A stretch of DNA of 64,000 nucleotides from Candidatus Saccharimonadota bacterium (GTDB taxonomy: Bacteria > Patescibacteriota > Saccharimonadia > Saccharimonadales > Saccharimonadaceae). The translations under genes were made by a program, and so were the position numbers. Location: NCBI GenBank assembly GCA_017404325.1, contig JAFRCO010000012.1, positions 1-64,000 of the forward strand, written 5' to 3'. Each line of letters starts with the position of its first letter. The stretch's first letter is position 1. This document shows positions 35,128 through 44,414 of this stretch, piece after piece. The notes under the pieces were generated by a model. That model saw only the letters and a list, made by a program, of their open reading frames with translations, searched no databases and was not told the DNA's origin.

Positions 35128-36066
35128 ATGAATACGGTGGGTATTTTGAGCATCGAAGAAATAAAACGTCGGATACAGATTTGTGATTATTTATGCGTAG
35201 CGCAACTCTTTTTGCAGGATAATATTTTGTTAGAAAGACCACTTGAATTTGACGATATTAAACCACGCTTACTTGGGCACTGGGGAACATGTCACGGGAT
35301 TAATGTCGCATATGCTAACTTAAAAGCAAAGTACAAAGACGATCCGAATTTTAGTTTTATTCTCGGTCCAGGCCACGGCTTCCCGGCTTTGCAGGCAAAT
35401 CTTTTTTTAGATGGTGAGCTTTTAAAGATAGACGAGAATGCAACTTTAACAAAAGAAGGGATAGATTATATTTGTCGGAATTTCTCATGGCCAGATGGGT
35501 TCCCGAGCCACGCTAGCCCATTTACGCCAGGAGTCATTACAGAGGGTGGGGAACTCGGTTATGCACTAGGGAACGCTTATGGATTCGCTTTGGGCCATCC
35601 GAAAAAAACTATCGCAGTTTTGATTGGTGATGGTGAACTTGAAACAGCAACGGCAATTGATTCTTTGAATTTACGTAATTTATTAAGTGGTTCTAAAAAT
35701 GGGAAAATTTTACCAATTTTACATCTGAACGGATATAAAATTTCTGGACCAACAATTTATGGACGGAAATCAGAAAGAGAACTAAACGAAATGATACGTG
35801 GGTTTGGTTTTACGCCGAGATCAATCGAAGGAGACCATACAGAAGATTTCCAGAAGGCCTTAAAAGAAGATATCGAATCGCCTTTCTACATTATGCGCAC
35901 AGAAAAAGGTTATGGTGGACCGAATCGTTATCATAAAGCACACCAAATTCCATTAAAAAATCCGAAGACTGACGAAAAAGAATTGAAAGAGCTTGAAGAA
36001 TGGTTAAAGAGTTACCGTCCGGAAGAAATCCTAACGGAAATTACGAAGGAGAGAAAAGATGATTGA
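35128..36066 (+). CDS. Phosphoketolase, N-terminal (TPP-binding) subunit
   Basis: 312 residues matching the N-terminal part of xylulose-5-P/fructose-6-P phosphoketolase (XFP): LGHWGTCHGIN, GPGHGFPA, the signature PSHASPFTPG then EGGELGYAL, and the thiamine-diphosphate motif GDGELETA with ILHLNGYKI. XFP cleaves xylulose 5-P with phosphate to acetyl phosphate and glyceraldehyde 3-P. Here the enzyme is one of two polypeptides: the second ORF overlaps by 8 nt and carries the rest. Leaderless start. Confidence 0.9.
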   Translation: MNTVGILSIEEIKRRIQICDYLCVAQLFLQDNILLERPLEFDDIKPRLLGHWGTCHGINVAYANLKAKYKDDPNFSFILGPGHGFPALQANLFLDGELLKIDENATLTKEGIDYICRNFSWPDGFPSHASPFTPGVITEGGELGYALGNAYGFALGHPKKTIAVLIGDGELETATAIDSLNLRNLLSGSKNGKILPILHLNGYKISGPTIYGRKSERELNEMIRGFGFTPRSIEGDHTEDFQKALKEDIESPFYIMRTEKGYGGPNRYHKAHQIPLKNPKTDEKELKELEEWLKSYRPEEILTEITKERKDD

Positions 36067-37225
36067 AAAAGTGGAAAAACCGGGTAAAGAACTGTTCTCG
36101 CCAGCAAAGAAAATTGGAGAATTATTGACCGAGGAGTTTAGAAAAGATCCGACGTTTTATTTCTTTTCTCCGGATGAAACGACATCAAATAGGTTTGATG
36201 AGATTTTTGAAGTCGAAAAACGAGCCTGGGGACTACCGAAGAAGGGGTGGGATTTACCAGAAAGCCCGAATGGGCGAATTATCGAAATGTTGTCAGAAAA
36301 TGTTTTGTTTTCCGTGATGACTGGTCATTTGATGAGTGGGGAGAAGGCGATGATGGGTAGCTATGAAGCATTCTTCCCGATTGTAACAGCACAAGTGTTA
36401 CAACAATTAAAATTCTTTAAGCAGGCTCGGCAAGTTTCTTGGCGCGAACCAATCCCGGCAGTAAATCTGCTTTCAACTTCAGTCTGTTGGCGGCAAGATC
36501 ATAATGGTTTTACTCACCAATCACCGGCTCTAATTTCTACTTTACTTAGCGTACCTTCAGGTCTTGCTAATTGTTTATTCCCAGTTGATGATGTCGCGGC
36601 GGAAGAAGCTTATCATTTTATGGTTAATTCAACAAATGTTGTAAATCTTACAACATTTGATAAGAATGAGCGGCCAAGATACATTGATTCACATCACGCA
36701 AAATTCCAATTCGATAACGGCGGAGCATCAATATTTGATTTTATTTCGGATAAAAATCCAGATTTTGTTTTGACGGCAGCTGGAGATATTGTTACGCACG
36801 AAACTATTGAAGCGATTAAACTTCTTAAAGAAGATCTACCGGAAGTAAAAATACGTTTTGTTGGGATTAACGCTTTGACTTATCGTGGAATCGGGACAAC
36901 CGACAATAAACTTTCTAAAGAAAAATTTGATGAATTGTTTACGACCGATAAACCGATTATTGCAAACTTTCATGGTTATCCAGAAACATTAGAAAATATT
37001 CTAGAAAACTACACTGAGAGACGAAGACTTAGAGTACATGGATTTAATGAAGAAGGTTCGACTACAACGCCATTTGAGATGCTGAGAAAAAATATGGCGT
37101 CAAGATATGATATCGCAATAGACGTGGCACGAGTAAAAAAGCGTGATGATCTTGTAAAAAAATACGAAGAGACTTTGAATCAGAACCATTTACATGCTTT
37201 AAAAACTAGTCTAGATTTAATATAA
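36059..37225 (+). CDS. Phosphoketolase, C-terminal subunit
   Basis: 388 residues matching the remainder of XFP: FSPDETTSNR (with the catalytic Glu), SYEAFFPIV, WRQDHNGFTHQSP and a C-terminal transketolase-like domain. ATG 36059 has its own AAGGAG 7 nt upstream and overlaps the first subunit's TGA, so this is a designed reading frame rather than a sequencing frameshift. The two together are ~700 residues against ~800 for one-chain XFP, so a linker or an edge region has been lost. Both subunits are needed for one active site. Its stop codon overlaps the next promoter. Confidence 0.9.
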   Translation: MIEKVEKPGKELFSPAKKIGELLTEEFRKDPTFYFFSPDETTSNRFDEIFEVEKRAWGLPKKGWDLPESPNGRIIEMLSENVLFSVMTGHLMSGEKAMMGSYEAFFPIVTAQVLQQLKFFKQARQVSWREPIPAVNLLSTSVCWRQDHNGFTHQSPALISTLLSVPSGLANCLFPVDDVAAEEAYHFMVNSTNVVNLTTFDKNERPRYIDSHHAKFQFDNGGASIFDFISDKNPDFVLTAAGDIVTHETIEAIKLLKEDLPEVKIRFVGINALTYRGIGTTDNKLSKEKFDELFTTDKPIIANFHGYPETLENILENYTERRRLRVHGFNEEGSTTTPFEMLRKNMASRYDIAIDVARVKKRDDLVKKYEETLNQNHLHALKTSLDLI

Positions 37226-37226
37226 T
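37221..37226 (+). promoter_or_regulatory. -10 element of PIN-TRAM gene (leaderless)
   Basis: TATAAT contains the TAA stop of the phosphoketolase C subunit (37223-37225) and lies 7 nt before the next ATG. Confidence 0.7.
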
Positions 37227-37233
37227 CTAGGTT

Positions 37234-37920
37234 ATGGAATTATTTATTTTATTATTTGTTTTAGCGATTTTTATCGAAACGACTTATTTAGTTTCGAAAA
37301 ATCGTTTGCCGAGAAGAACCGGCATGAGAAGAATTTATGTCGATACATCGGCATTAATCGACGGAAGAATTATTAATGTCGCCGAAACGGGATTTTTAGA
37401 CGGAGATTTAATTATTTTAAAAAGTGTTCTTAGAGAATTGCAGTTGCTTGCGGACGGAAAAGATGGAGAAAAGAGAGCGCGTGCTAGAGCCGGTTTAAAT
37501 AACGTCTCGGAGCTTGAACGGGTGGTGAATGTGAATACAGAAATATTCGACGATGGAGAAGGGAATAAAAAAGTTGATGAGGAACTTTTAAAATTCGCAA
37601 AAGAGAATAAGGGCGCAATTTTAACGATTGATTATAACTTAATCAAAGTTGCAGAGGCGGAAAGAATTGAGACATTAAATATTAATGATTTAGCACTTGC
37701 GGTAAGAACAGAATTTTTGCCGGGTGAAAAAATCGAAATTAAAATTACCGAAAAAGGTTCAAACCGCGGACAAGGTGTCGGACATTTGTCGGATGGTACG
37801 ATGGTAGTCGTGGATAGAGCTGCCAATAAAATCGGAAAAAATCTTACCGTAGAGTTCGTGAGATTTCACGAAACTTCTGCCGGTAAGATGATTTTCGCAA
37901 AAATCGCTAGAAAGCGTTAA
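37234..37920 (+). CDS. Membrane-tethered PIN-TRAM protein (YacL-like)
   Basis: 228 residues: one N-terminal hydrophobic helix (residues 1-20), a PIN nuclease domain (YVDTSALIDGR with the first catalytic Asp, KVDEELL, TIDYNLIKVA), and a C-terminal TRAM RNA-binding domain (GHLSDGTMVVVD). The order matches the YacL/PilT-N membrane RNase-like family, but with one rather than four membrane helices. Predicted membrane-associated ribonuclease; target unknown. The stop overlaps the convergent PBP stop by 4 nt (TTAA). Confidence 0.88.
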   Translation: MELFILLFVLAIFIETTYLVSKNRLPRRTGMRRIYVDTSALIDGRIINVAETGFLDGDLIILKSVLRELQLLADGKDGEKRARARAGLNNVSELERVVNVNTEIFDDGEGNKKVDEELLKFAKENKGAILTIDYNLIKVAEAERIETLNINDLALAVRTEFLPGEKIEIKITEKGSNRGQGVGHLSDGTMVVVDRAANKIGKNLTVEFVRFHETSAGKMIFAKIARKR

Positions 37921-40619
37921 GGCGTCACAGGAGCTTCAGGCTCTTCTGTGCTAGTCGGGGTCAAAGTCATTTCGCTAACTGCCGTATAACCAGCCGAGTC
38001 GGAGATCATTAACTTCACTGAACTCTCTTTTCCGGTTAAAGTATATCCGTTGATTGTTCCGTCCGAACCGACAGAAATACCACTTTTTTCAGAGCCATTA
38101 ATGTACAATGTATACCCAGAGATACTATAGCTACCCTTTTTAATTGTCGCAATAATTTTATTGCCGCTAATTGAAAGTGAAAGGCGAGGAGGTTCATAAT
38201 CACAAGTATCGTTCTTTTCGCGGTCATATGGTTCAGGAACGTTCAAAACGTCGGTTCCAGTCATCGGATCAGTGATTTTAGTGGCCTCAACTTCGATTTT
38301 GTACTCTTCTGGAGTACAACTAGCGGCTAGAAGATGGTTATAGCGGTTGAAAGTCAAAGTTTCTTTAGCAACGCCAGAGTTTTTAGAGGCATTGAACCAG
38401 CTTGGCCAAATGTCGGTTTTGCCATTGACGGTTAGAGTTTGGATGCCAGCCGGGCGAACTGGTTGATCACCATAGCTCCACTTACCATCAGGTTCATAAA
38501 CTTCTTTGTGTACACGCTCCATATAAGCGCCCGCAGTAAAGCGAGCAATGTCGTGGGTGTTAGATGAAACGGCGGAGCCGTCATGGTTACCATTCCAAAC
38601 GAAGGTTGAAATAGCAGTCGAGAAGCTCTCGAAGAGCGAATCTTTAGTTTCTGAGGCGTTGGCAGTCGTAGTTGTACCGGTTTTTGTACCAGTCCAAACA
38701 TCCGGAACTACGAACCCTTCATTGTTCCAATATCTAGCAGTGCGATCACCGAGGACGTTGGTTACCATGTAGGCGACCTGTTCATCTACTACGCGGGTGC
38801 CTTCTGAATCAGTCCAGGTCTCAATTACCTCACCAGAAGAGTTTTTAACTTCAAGAACATAGGAGATATCTTTATAGGTTCCGCCACGAGCAAGGGAAGC
38901 GTAGGCGTTAGCGTGTTCAACCATACGTACGTTACAGCCGGAGCCAATTGCAATAGAAAGGCCATAATTGTCTCGTCCTTCACAATAAGATTTATCGCCA
39001 AGGGCATGGGCTACTTCGAGAGAGTTCTCAATGCCATTAATATATAGAGCTTTAACTGCGGCAATGTTAAGAGAATTACCAAGCGAATAGCGGATTGTAA
39101 CGTTGCCATAGAACATACGCGAAGCATTTCTTAAGGCACAAGAACCAGAATAGCCTGCACAGTAAATGCGATCAATATTTTCGTCTTTTAGAACGGTACC
39201 AGGACCGTAGTTGATTCCTTCACGTTGCATGAAGAGCGGGGCGTAATCGAGAATTGGTTTGATTGAAGAACCTGGCTCAATTAGGGCGTCGGTCGTAACA
39301 TTTAATTCACCATAGGTTGTATTATAAAAATCTACTGAACCAACCATGGCAATGACTTGGGACGTTTCAACATCAAGCGAGACAAGAGCAATATTGTCAC
39401 TGTTGTTTAAGTAGGAATAACTTTGGCCAACGCGAACGGCGTCTTCAGCAATTTCCTGAGCACGATAATCAAGGGTGGTTTTAATAGTCCAGCCACCAGC
39501 ACGCATCGTCTGAATACCATATTTGTCTTCGAGTTGAGAACGAACTTCAAGTACGAAATGCGGAGCGAGCATGTTAGCATATTGGCTCGATTCCGGTTTG
39601 ATTGTATCGAGAATCGCGACTTCCTTCGCTTCTTCAGCTTCTTCTCGTGTAATGTAGCCCATAGAGACCATATCGTCTAAGACTTTATGCTGGCGTTCAA
39701 TCAACATTTCGTTCCCATAAGTATTGTATGGGTTTAAGACACCAGGATTGTTCGGGATAGCAGCAAGTAAAGCTGATTCCGCGAGATTCAAATCTTTCGC
39801 AGATTTTCCGAAATAGGTTTTCGCAGCAGACTCAACACCGTTACGACGGCCGCCATAAGGAGACTGGTTTAAGTACATAGTAATAATCTGCTCTTTTGAA
39901 TACATGCGCTCAAGTTCAACTGCAAGAATTAACTCTTTAATTTTACGAGCTAAGCCACCACGGTTCGCACTTTGAGCTTCGTCTGAGAAATAAACCTGTT
40001 TAATAAGCTGTTGGGTTAAAGTCGAACCACCTTGGACACCACGCCCTGAAAGAGTAGAAATAGTCGCACGAATTAAAGCCGTAAAGTCGACACCGATATG
40101 GTTATAGAAATTCTTATCCTCAATTGCGACGGTAGCTTGGTACATATACGGAGAAATATCATCTTTTTCAACTACTAGACGATAATCCTCGGTTCCAGTA
40201 TCTTTCCAAAGCACCACGCCATTACGGTCAAGATAAGTGTTTACGGTTTCAGAAATGGTCATTTCGTCAAGACGGATTTGGTCGAGGTCTTTTTTGTAAT
40301 AAAGGAAAAGTCCACCGATAAAGATGATACCGATTAAGAAACAGGCGGCAATAAACTTTAAAATCGCCTTTTGGCCACGCCAAGAAAACCACCATTTGAA
40401 AACTCGTTTGGGGTGTAAGCGTGCAAAAAAGCGTTTTACCGGCTCTTTCGGAAGCTTTGCGAGTTCCTCCGCTCGTTTTCTTGAATTAGCCTCTTTTCTA
40501 GTCTTGTAGTTATAGCTAAGACTAGAATAAAGATTCATATTTTTCTTCGCAGTTTTTTTCGAGGATTTTCTCGACTTCTTAGAAGACGGCAAAATAACCT
40601 CTTTCTTCTTTTTCTTCAT
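37917..40619 (-). CDS. Class A penicillin-binding protein (PBP1A type)
   Basis: 900 residues. Lys/Ser-rich cytoplasmic tail (~100 aa), one transmembrane helix (~105-130), GT51 glycosyltransferase domain (EDKNFYNHIGVD with the catalytic Glu, GGSTLTQQL), then the transpeptidase with SxxK in PGSSIKP, SxN in GNSLN and KTG in GTKTGTT. A ~120-residue C-terminal extension follows with an Ig-like part (SISGNKIIATIKKGSYSISG) and a Pro-rich end. It polymerises and crosslinks peptidoglycan with MurJ-supplied lipid II (murJ diverges from it). Leaderless start. Confidence 0.94.
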   Translation of the reverse strand: MKKKKKEVILPSSKKSRKSSKKTAKKNMNLYSSLSYNYKTRKEANSRKRAEELAKLPKEPVKRFFARLHPKRVFKWWFSWRGQKAILKFIAACFLIGIIFIGGLFLYYKKDLDQIRLDEMTISETVNTYLDRNGVVLWKDTGTEDYRLVVEKDDISPYMYQATVAIEDKNFYNHIGVDFTALIRATISTLSGRGVQGGSTLTQQLIKQVYFSDEAQSANRGGLARKIKELILAVELERMYSKEQIITMYLNQSPYGGRRNGVESAAKTYFGKSAKDLNLAESALLAAIPNNPGVLNPYNTYGNEMLIERQHKVLDDMVSMGYITREEAEEAKEVAILDTIKPESSQYANMLAPHFVLEVRSQLEDKYGIQTMRAGGWTIKTTLDYRAQEIAEDAVRVGQSYSYLNNSDNIALVSLDVETSQVIAMVGSVDFYNTTYGELNVTTDALIEPGSSIKPILDYAPLFMQREGINYGPGTVLKDENIDRIYCAGYSGSCALRNASRMFYGNVTIRYSLGNSLNIAAVKALYINGIENSLEVAHALGDKSYCEGRDNYGLSIAIGSGCNVRMVEHANAYASLARGGTYKDISYVLEVKNSSGEVIETWTDSEGTRVVDEQVAYMVTNVLGDRTARYWNNEGFVVPDVWTGTKTGTTTTANASETKDSLFESFSTAISTFVWNGNHDGSAVSSNTHDIARFTAGAYMERVHKEVYEPDGKWSYGDQPVRPAGIQTLTVNGKTDIWPSWFNASKNSGVAKETLTFNRYNHLLAASCTPEEYKIEVEATKITDPMTGTDVLNVPEPYDREKNDTCDYEPPRLSLSISGNKIIATIKKGSYSISGYTLYINGSEKSGISVGSDGTINGYTLTGKESSVKLMISDSAGYTAVSEMTLTPTSTEEPEAPVTP

Positions 40620-40625
40620 ATTATC

Positions 40626-40670
40626 ATTATAGCATTATTGTTTTAGAAATGGCAATTTTAATGTTACAAT
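40626..40670. promoter_or_regulatory. Divergent leaderless promoters, PBP1A and murJ
   Basis: Minus-strand TATAAT 40626-40631 (6 nt to the PBP ATG). Plus-strand TACAAT 40665-40670 (7 nt to the murJ ATG); an alternative TATAAT at 40670-40675 is too close to the ATG to act as its -10. Confidence 0.65.
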
Positions 40671-40677
40671 ATAATAT

Positions 40678-42318
40678 ATGCGGAAATTTAAGTTTAGATC
40701 GGTAGTTCAACTTGCAAATTTAAAGTTATCAGTTCAATCGGCGGCAATTGTCTTAGCGTCGTCGACTTTAATTTCGGCACTTTTAGGTCTTTTTCGAGAT
40801 CGACTTCTGAATTCATACTATCTCGGGACCTATCCGACGGGAATTGACGCCTATACGGCTGCTTTTACTATTCCAGATTTTATGTTTTTCATTTTAACCT
40901 CAGGAGCGCTCGCGGTTTCCTTTATCCCGGTTTTTAACCAGAGGCTCGCAACTGGAAATAAAAAATCTGCATGGGAACTTTCGTCTAGTTTAATTAATCT
41001 TTTTGCAATTATTACTTTAATTACAAGTGCATTAATTATGATTTTCGCTGATCCTTTAATTCGTTATGTTGTAAGCCCGGGACTAGATGAGTCGGGAATG
41101 GTACTCGCAATTAATATGACAAGAGTGATTGCAATGAATCCGTTTCTTTTCAGTATTGCCACAGTGCTTACTTCTATCCAACAAGCAGTCGGAAGATTCA
41201 TTTTCTACGCTTTTGCGCCTGCTATATATAATATAGGCATTATTATCGGAATCACTTGGTTTACTGGAGGGATTAACTTATTTGGTGTACAGATTTTTGA
41301 AGGTGGCATTATGGGAGTTGCACTCGGTGTGATTCTCGGCGCAATTATGCAACTTATTGTCGCTTTAATTGGTTTATTCGGGCTCGGAATGGATTATGAA
41401 TTCAAAATTTATTGGAAAAACCAAGGTTTTCGTTCAATCTTAAAATTACTCCCAGCGCGTTCGATGGACCAAGGAATTGATTATATTAACGGAATTGTGA
41501 ATACAAACCTTTCTTCAAGAATGGGCGTCGGTGCAGTTAGGTCGTTTAATCAAGCCACGACACTACACCAAATGCCAATTAGCCTAATCGGAGTAGCGAT
41601 TTCTACGGCATTCTTCCCGAAATTAACTGAGGAACTCGGAAGTGGAGATAAAGAAGAATTCTATAATACATTTAGACAAGCACTACGGGCGATTATCTGG
41701 ATTGCGTTACCAGTAACGGTGATAGCGTTTTTCGGACGAGGCTACGTTACAAGTTTCATTTCCAACATCGGTAATAACGACAGCAACGGGACAATTGCGT
41801 CGATTCTTGGAGCTTTGTGTATCGCAATTTTTGCACGATCGATTTTCCATATAGCTTCACGCGGATTTTATGCTTACCAAGACACAAAAACCCCGTTTAT
41901 TGTTTCGATTTTTGCAATTGGTTTAACAATCGCTCTATCGATTTGTTTCTATTTAATAAACTGGGGTGTTGACGGACTTGGTTTGGCGCAATCTATTGGT
42001 GCTGTGTTTGAAATAATTGTTTTGTTATTAATTTTACAAAAACGATCAGAAAACGAAATCTTAAATAAATCGTTCTTTAGAGCCTTTGCGCGGATGTTAT
42101 TTGCAGCCTTCATCACAGCATGCGTGGCATTTTCAATGACAAAGTTTATCCCATTAATGGCAACGGATAATTCTTTAGTAATTACGGTGCCGAAATTCTT
42201 ATTAATATCGGCGGTTTCGCTTGGGGCCTATCTCATCGCAAGCTATTTCTTAGATTTAAAAGAAGCAAAACCAGTTTTTAATTATATTAAAAAGATTTTG
42301 TTCCGAAACGCAAAATAA
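40678..42318 (+). CDS. murJ: MurJ/MviN lipid II flippase
   Basis: 546 residues, about 14 transmembrane helices. Family features: an opening SSTLISALLGLFRDRLL, a TIPDF segment followed by SGALAVSFIPVF, and the central ARSMDQGIDYINGIVN and FFPKLTEEL segments. It moves lipid II across the membrane for the PBP encoded divergently. Followed 17 nt later by gatC, which has its own -10 element. Confidence 0.94.
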   Translation: MRKFKFRSVVQLANLKLSVQSAAIVLASSTLISALLGLFRDRLLNSYYLGTYPTGIDAYTAAFTIPDFMFFILTSGALAVSFIPVFNQRLATGNKKSAWELSSSLINLFAIITLITSALIMIFADPLIRYVVSPGLDESGMVLAINMTRVIAMNPFLFSIATVLTSIQQAVGRFIFYAFAPAIYNIGIIIGITWFTGGINLFGVQIFEGGIMGVALGVILGAIMQLIVALIGLFGLGMDYEFKIYWKNQGFRSILKLLPARSMDQGIDYINGIVNTNLSSRMGVGAVRSFNQATTLHQMPISLIGVAISTAFFPKLTEELGSGDKEEFYNTFRQALRAIIWIALPVTVIAFFGRGYVTSFISNIGNNDSNGTIASILGALCIAIFARSIFHIASRGFYAYQDTKTPFIVSIFAIGLTIALSICFYLINWGVDGLGLAQSIGAVFEIIVLLLILQKRSENEILNKSFFRAFARMLFAAFITACVAFSMTKFIPLMATDNSLVITVPKFLLISAVSLGAYLIASYFLDLKEAKPVFNYIKKILFRNAK

Positions 42319-42322
42319 GTGA

Positions 42323-42328
42323 TATAAT
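42323..42328 (+). promoter_or_regulatory. -10 element of gatCAB operon (leaderless)
   Basis: TATAAT, 7 nt before the gatC ATG. Confidence 0.75.
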
Positions 42329-42335
42329 TCAAGAT

Positions 42336-42623
42336 ATGGAAATAAAACGCGAGGATATTTTGCATTTGGCAAATTTGTCGAATTTTTCGTTGTCGGAAAA
42401 AGAGGCTGGAGCCCTAGAAAAAGACCTTGGTGGAATTATTAAATATATTTCACAACTTGATGAATTAGATACTGAGGACGTCGAACCGACTTACCAGGTT
42501 TTTGAAATGGAAAATGTGTGGCGAGAAGATGAAATATTAGAACAAGACGCTTCGCGTGAAGAATTACTGAAGTTGTCAAAAGAAGTAATTGATAATCAAA
42601 TTAAGGTGCCGAAGGTTCTATAA
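42336..42623 (+). CDS. gatC: Asp/Glu-tRNA amidotransferase subunit C
   Basis: 95 residues with the GatC pattern: an opening EDILHLANLSNFSLSEKE, then LDELDTEDVEPTYQV and REDE. A scaffold that wraps GatA and GatB of the amidotransferase. The gatA ATG follows one base after its stop. Confidence 0.95.
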   Translation: MEIKREDILHLANLSNFSLSEKEAGALEKDLGGIIKYISQLDELDTEDVEPTYQVFEMENVWREDEILEQDASREELLKLSKEVIDNQIKVPKVL

Positions 42624-42624
42624 A

Positions 42625-43995
42625 ATGAAAATTGCAAATTCTAAAGTCACAGCTGAAAGATTAGTAAGAGACGCGCTCGAAAAAGCGAAACATTTTGATG
42701 ATTATCATATTTTCACGTTTATAGATGAGGAAGGTGCTATTAAAAAAGCCAAAGAAATCGATGCTAAAATAGCGCGTGGTGAAAAAGTTGGCAGGCTAGC
42801 TGGTGTGCCTTACGCTTTAAAGGACAATTTCTTAAGCCCACGTGGAGAAACAACAGCTTCGGCGCATATTTTAGAAGGATTTACTTCGCCGATCACTGCA
42901 ACGGCGGTTGAAAAATTAGAGGCCGAAGGAGCGATTATGATTGGAAGAACCAATCTTGATGCGTTCGCACATGGCTCATCAACGGAAAACTCCTACTACG
43001 GACCGACTTTGAACGCTTTTGATAAAAAACGAGTTGCAGGAGGTTCTTCTGGCGGCTCGGCAGTAGCAGTGGCTCTCGATATCGTAGAGTTTGCGACCGG
43101 AACAGACACAGGTGGTTCAATTCGTCAACCGGCTTCATTTAATGGAGTTTATGGGTTAAAGCCGACTTATGGCTGTATTTCTCGATATGGTGTTGTCGCA
43201 ATGGCAAGCTCAACGGATTGTATCGGGTTTTTCACGAAGAGTTCGGACGACATGGAGCTTTTGATGTCAGTCGCTTCAGGTCAAGATCCGAAAGATTTAA
43301 CGACGCTAGCTGATTATTATAATGATAGTGAAAACAAGAAAGCTAAAAAGGTTGGCATAATTAAAGATTTTGACAATGACTCTGTAGATAAAGAAATTAG
43401 GGAAGCTTTAAAGAAAAAATGTGAACTCTTAAAATCGAAGGGGTATGAGATTGTCGAACTTGAGATGCCAGCCTTAAAATATGCACTCGCAGCATATTAT
43501 ATTATCGTTCCGGCGGAAGTTGCGTCAAATCTTTCGCGTTACGACGGCGTGCGTTATGGATTTAGATCGGAAAAATCGGGAGATTTAGACAAATTATATG
43601 CGAATACGCGTGATGAAGGTTTTATGTCGGAGAACAAAAGGCGAATTATGATTGGAAACTTCGTACTTTCAAGCGGATTTTATGATGCGTATTTCTTAAA
43701 AGCGGCAAAAGCGCGAACTCTAATCGTCAAGGAATATGAAAAAGCCTTCAAAAAAGTTGACTATCTATTAACACCAGTTTCACCAAACCCAGCGTTTTTG
43801 CTTGGCGAAAAAGTAAACGATCCAATTGCGATGTATTTAGAAGACATGATGAGTGTATCTCTCAATCTCGCTGGGATACCGGGATTAGCAATTCCGGCAG
43901 GTATGAATAAGAATGGTTTGCCACTTGGTTTGCAATTAGTCGGGCCAAGGCGAAGTGATAAAAGTTTAATTGAATTTAGCAAGGAGCTAATCTAA
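42625..43995 (+). CDS. gatA: Asp/Glu-tRNA amidotransferase subunit A (amidase)
   Basis: 456 residues from MKIANSKV; the frame runs back to 42589, but that part overlaps gatC. Amidase-signature core: catalytic Lys in YALKDNF, GGSSGGSA with the cis-Ser and the nucleophile in DTGGSIRQPASF, then GLKPTYG. It releases ammonia from Gln for GatB. The C-terminus ends early at FSKELI, as in short GatA forms. The stop overlaps the next ATG (TAATG). Confidence 0.95.
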   Translation: MKIANSKVTAERLVRDALEKAKHFDDYHIFTFIDEEGAIKKAKEIDAKIARGEKVGRLAGVPYALKDNFLSPRGETTASAHILEGFTSPITATAVEKLEAEGAIMIGRTNLDAFAHGSSTENSYYGPTLNAFDKKRVAGGSSGGSAVAVALDIVEFATGTDTGGSIRQPASFNGVYGLKPTYGCISRYGVVAMASSTDCIGFFTKSSDDMELLMSVASGQDPKDLTTLADYYNDSENKKAKKVGIIKDFDNDSVDKEIREALKKKCELLKSKGYEIVELEMPALKYALAAYYIIVPAEVASNLSRYDGVRYGFRSEKSGDLDKLYANTRDEGFMSENKRRIMIGNFVLSSGFYDAYFLKAAKARTLIVKEYEKAFKKVDYLLTPVSPNPAFLLGEKVNDPIAMYLEDMMSVSLNLAGIPGLAIPAGMNKNGLPLGLQLVGPRRSDKSLIEFSKELI

Positions 43996-44414
43996 TGGAT
44001 GGTGGTGTAGTTACATTTATTATTTCAATTCTAATCGTTGCGGTTTTGGTTTTTGTAGCAATCTTATTAACTGGGAAACGAGGTTATCATTTTAATGTAG
44101 AAGCTTATCAAGCTAGATTTTTAGAAATTGAGAATAAATTGAAACAAGATAATCCAGCGAGTTTTCAAATGACGATTATAAATGGTGATAAATTACTTGA
44201 TAAAGCAATGGTCGAAATGGGAATAGCGGGGAAGACGATGGGCGATAGATTGAAAAAAGCGGGATCGAGGTTTTCGAATTTAAACGCGGTTTGGCGAGCA
44301 CATAAACTCAGGAACGCAATTGCGCACGAAACGGATCTCGAAGTTAGTTATAAACAGGCATTTAACGCGCTTCAGATATATAAGCAAGCTTTGAAGGATT
44401 TAGGAGCAATATGA
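43995..44414 (+). CDS. Membrane-anchored HEPN-like protein inside the gat operon
   Basis: 139 residues, not a gat subunit. One N-terminal transmembrane helix (residues ~6-26), then an all-helical domain whose segment WRAHKLRNAIAHE holds an R-x4-H pattern typical of HEPN domains. Start and stop both overlap the neighbours (TAATG with gatA, ATGA with gatB), so it is stoichiometrically translated with the amidotransferase. HEPN proteins are often RNases or nucleotide-binding helpers; the assignment rests on the motif and helicity alone. A role with tRNA is inference from context. Confidence 0.65.
   Translation: MDGGVVTFIISILIVAVLVFVAILLTGKRGYHFNVEAYQARFLEIENKLKQDNPASFQMTIINGDKLLDKAMVEMGIAGKTMGDRLKKAGSRFSNLNAVWRAHKLRNAIAHETDLEVSYKQAFNALQIYKQALKDLGAI

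Noticed and set aside
36059-36066. Sequencing frameshift splitting phosphoketolase
   Set aside because: The second ORF has an AAGGAG at proper spacing and a regular overlap, so two genes are more likely than an error. Reads would settle it.
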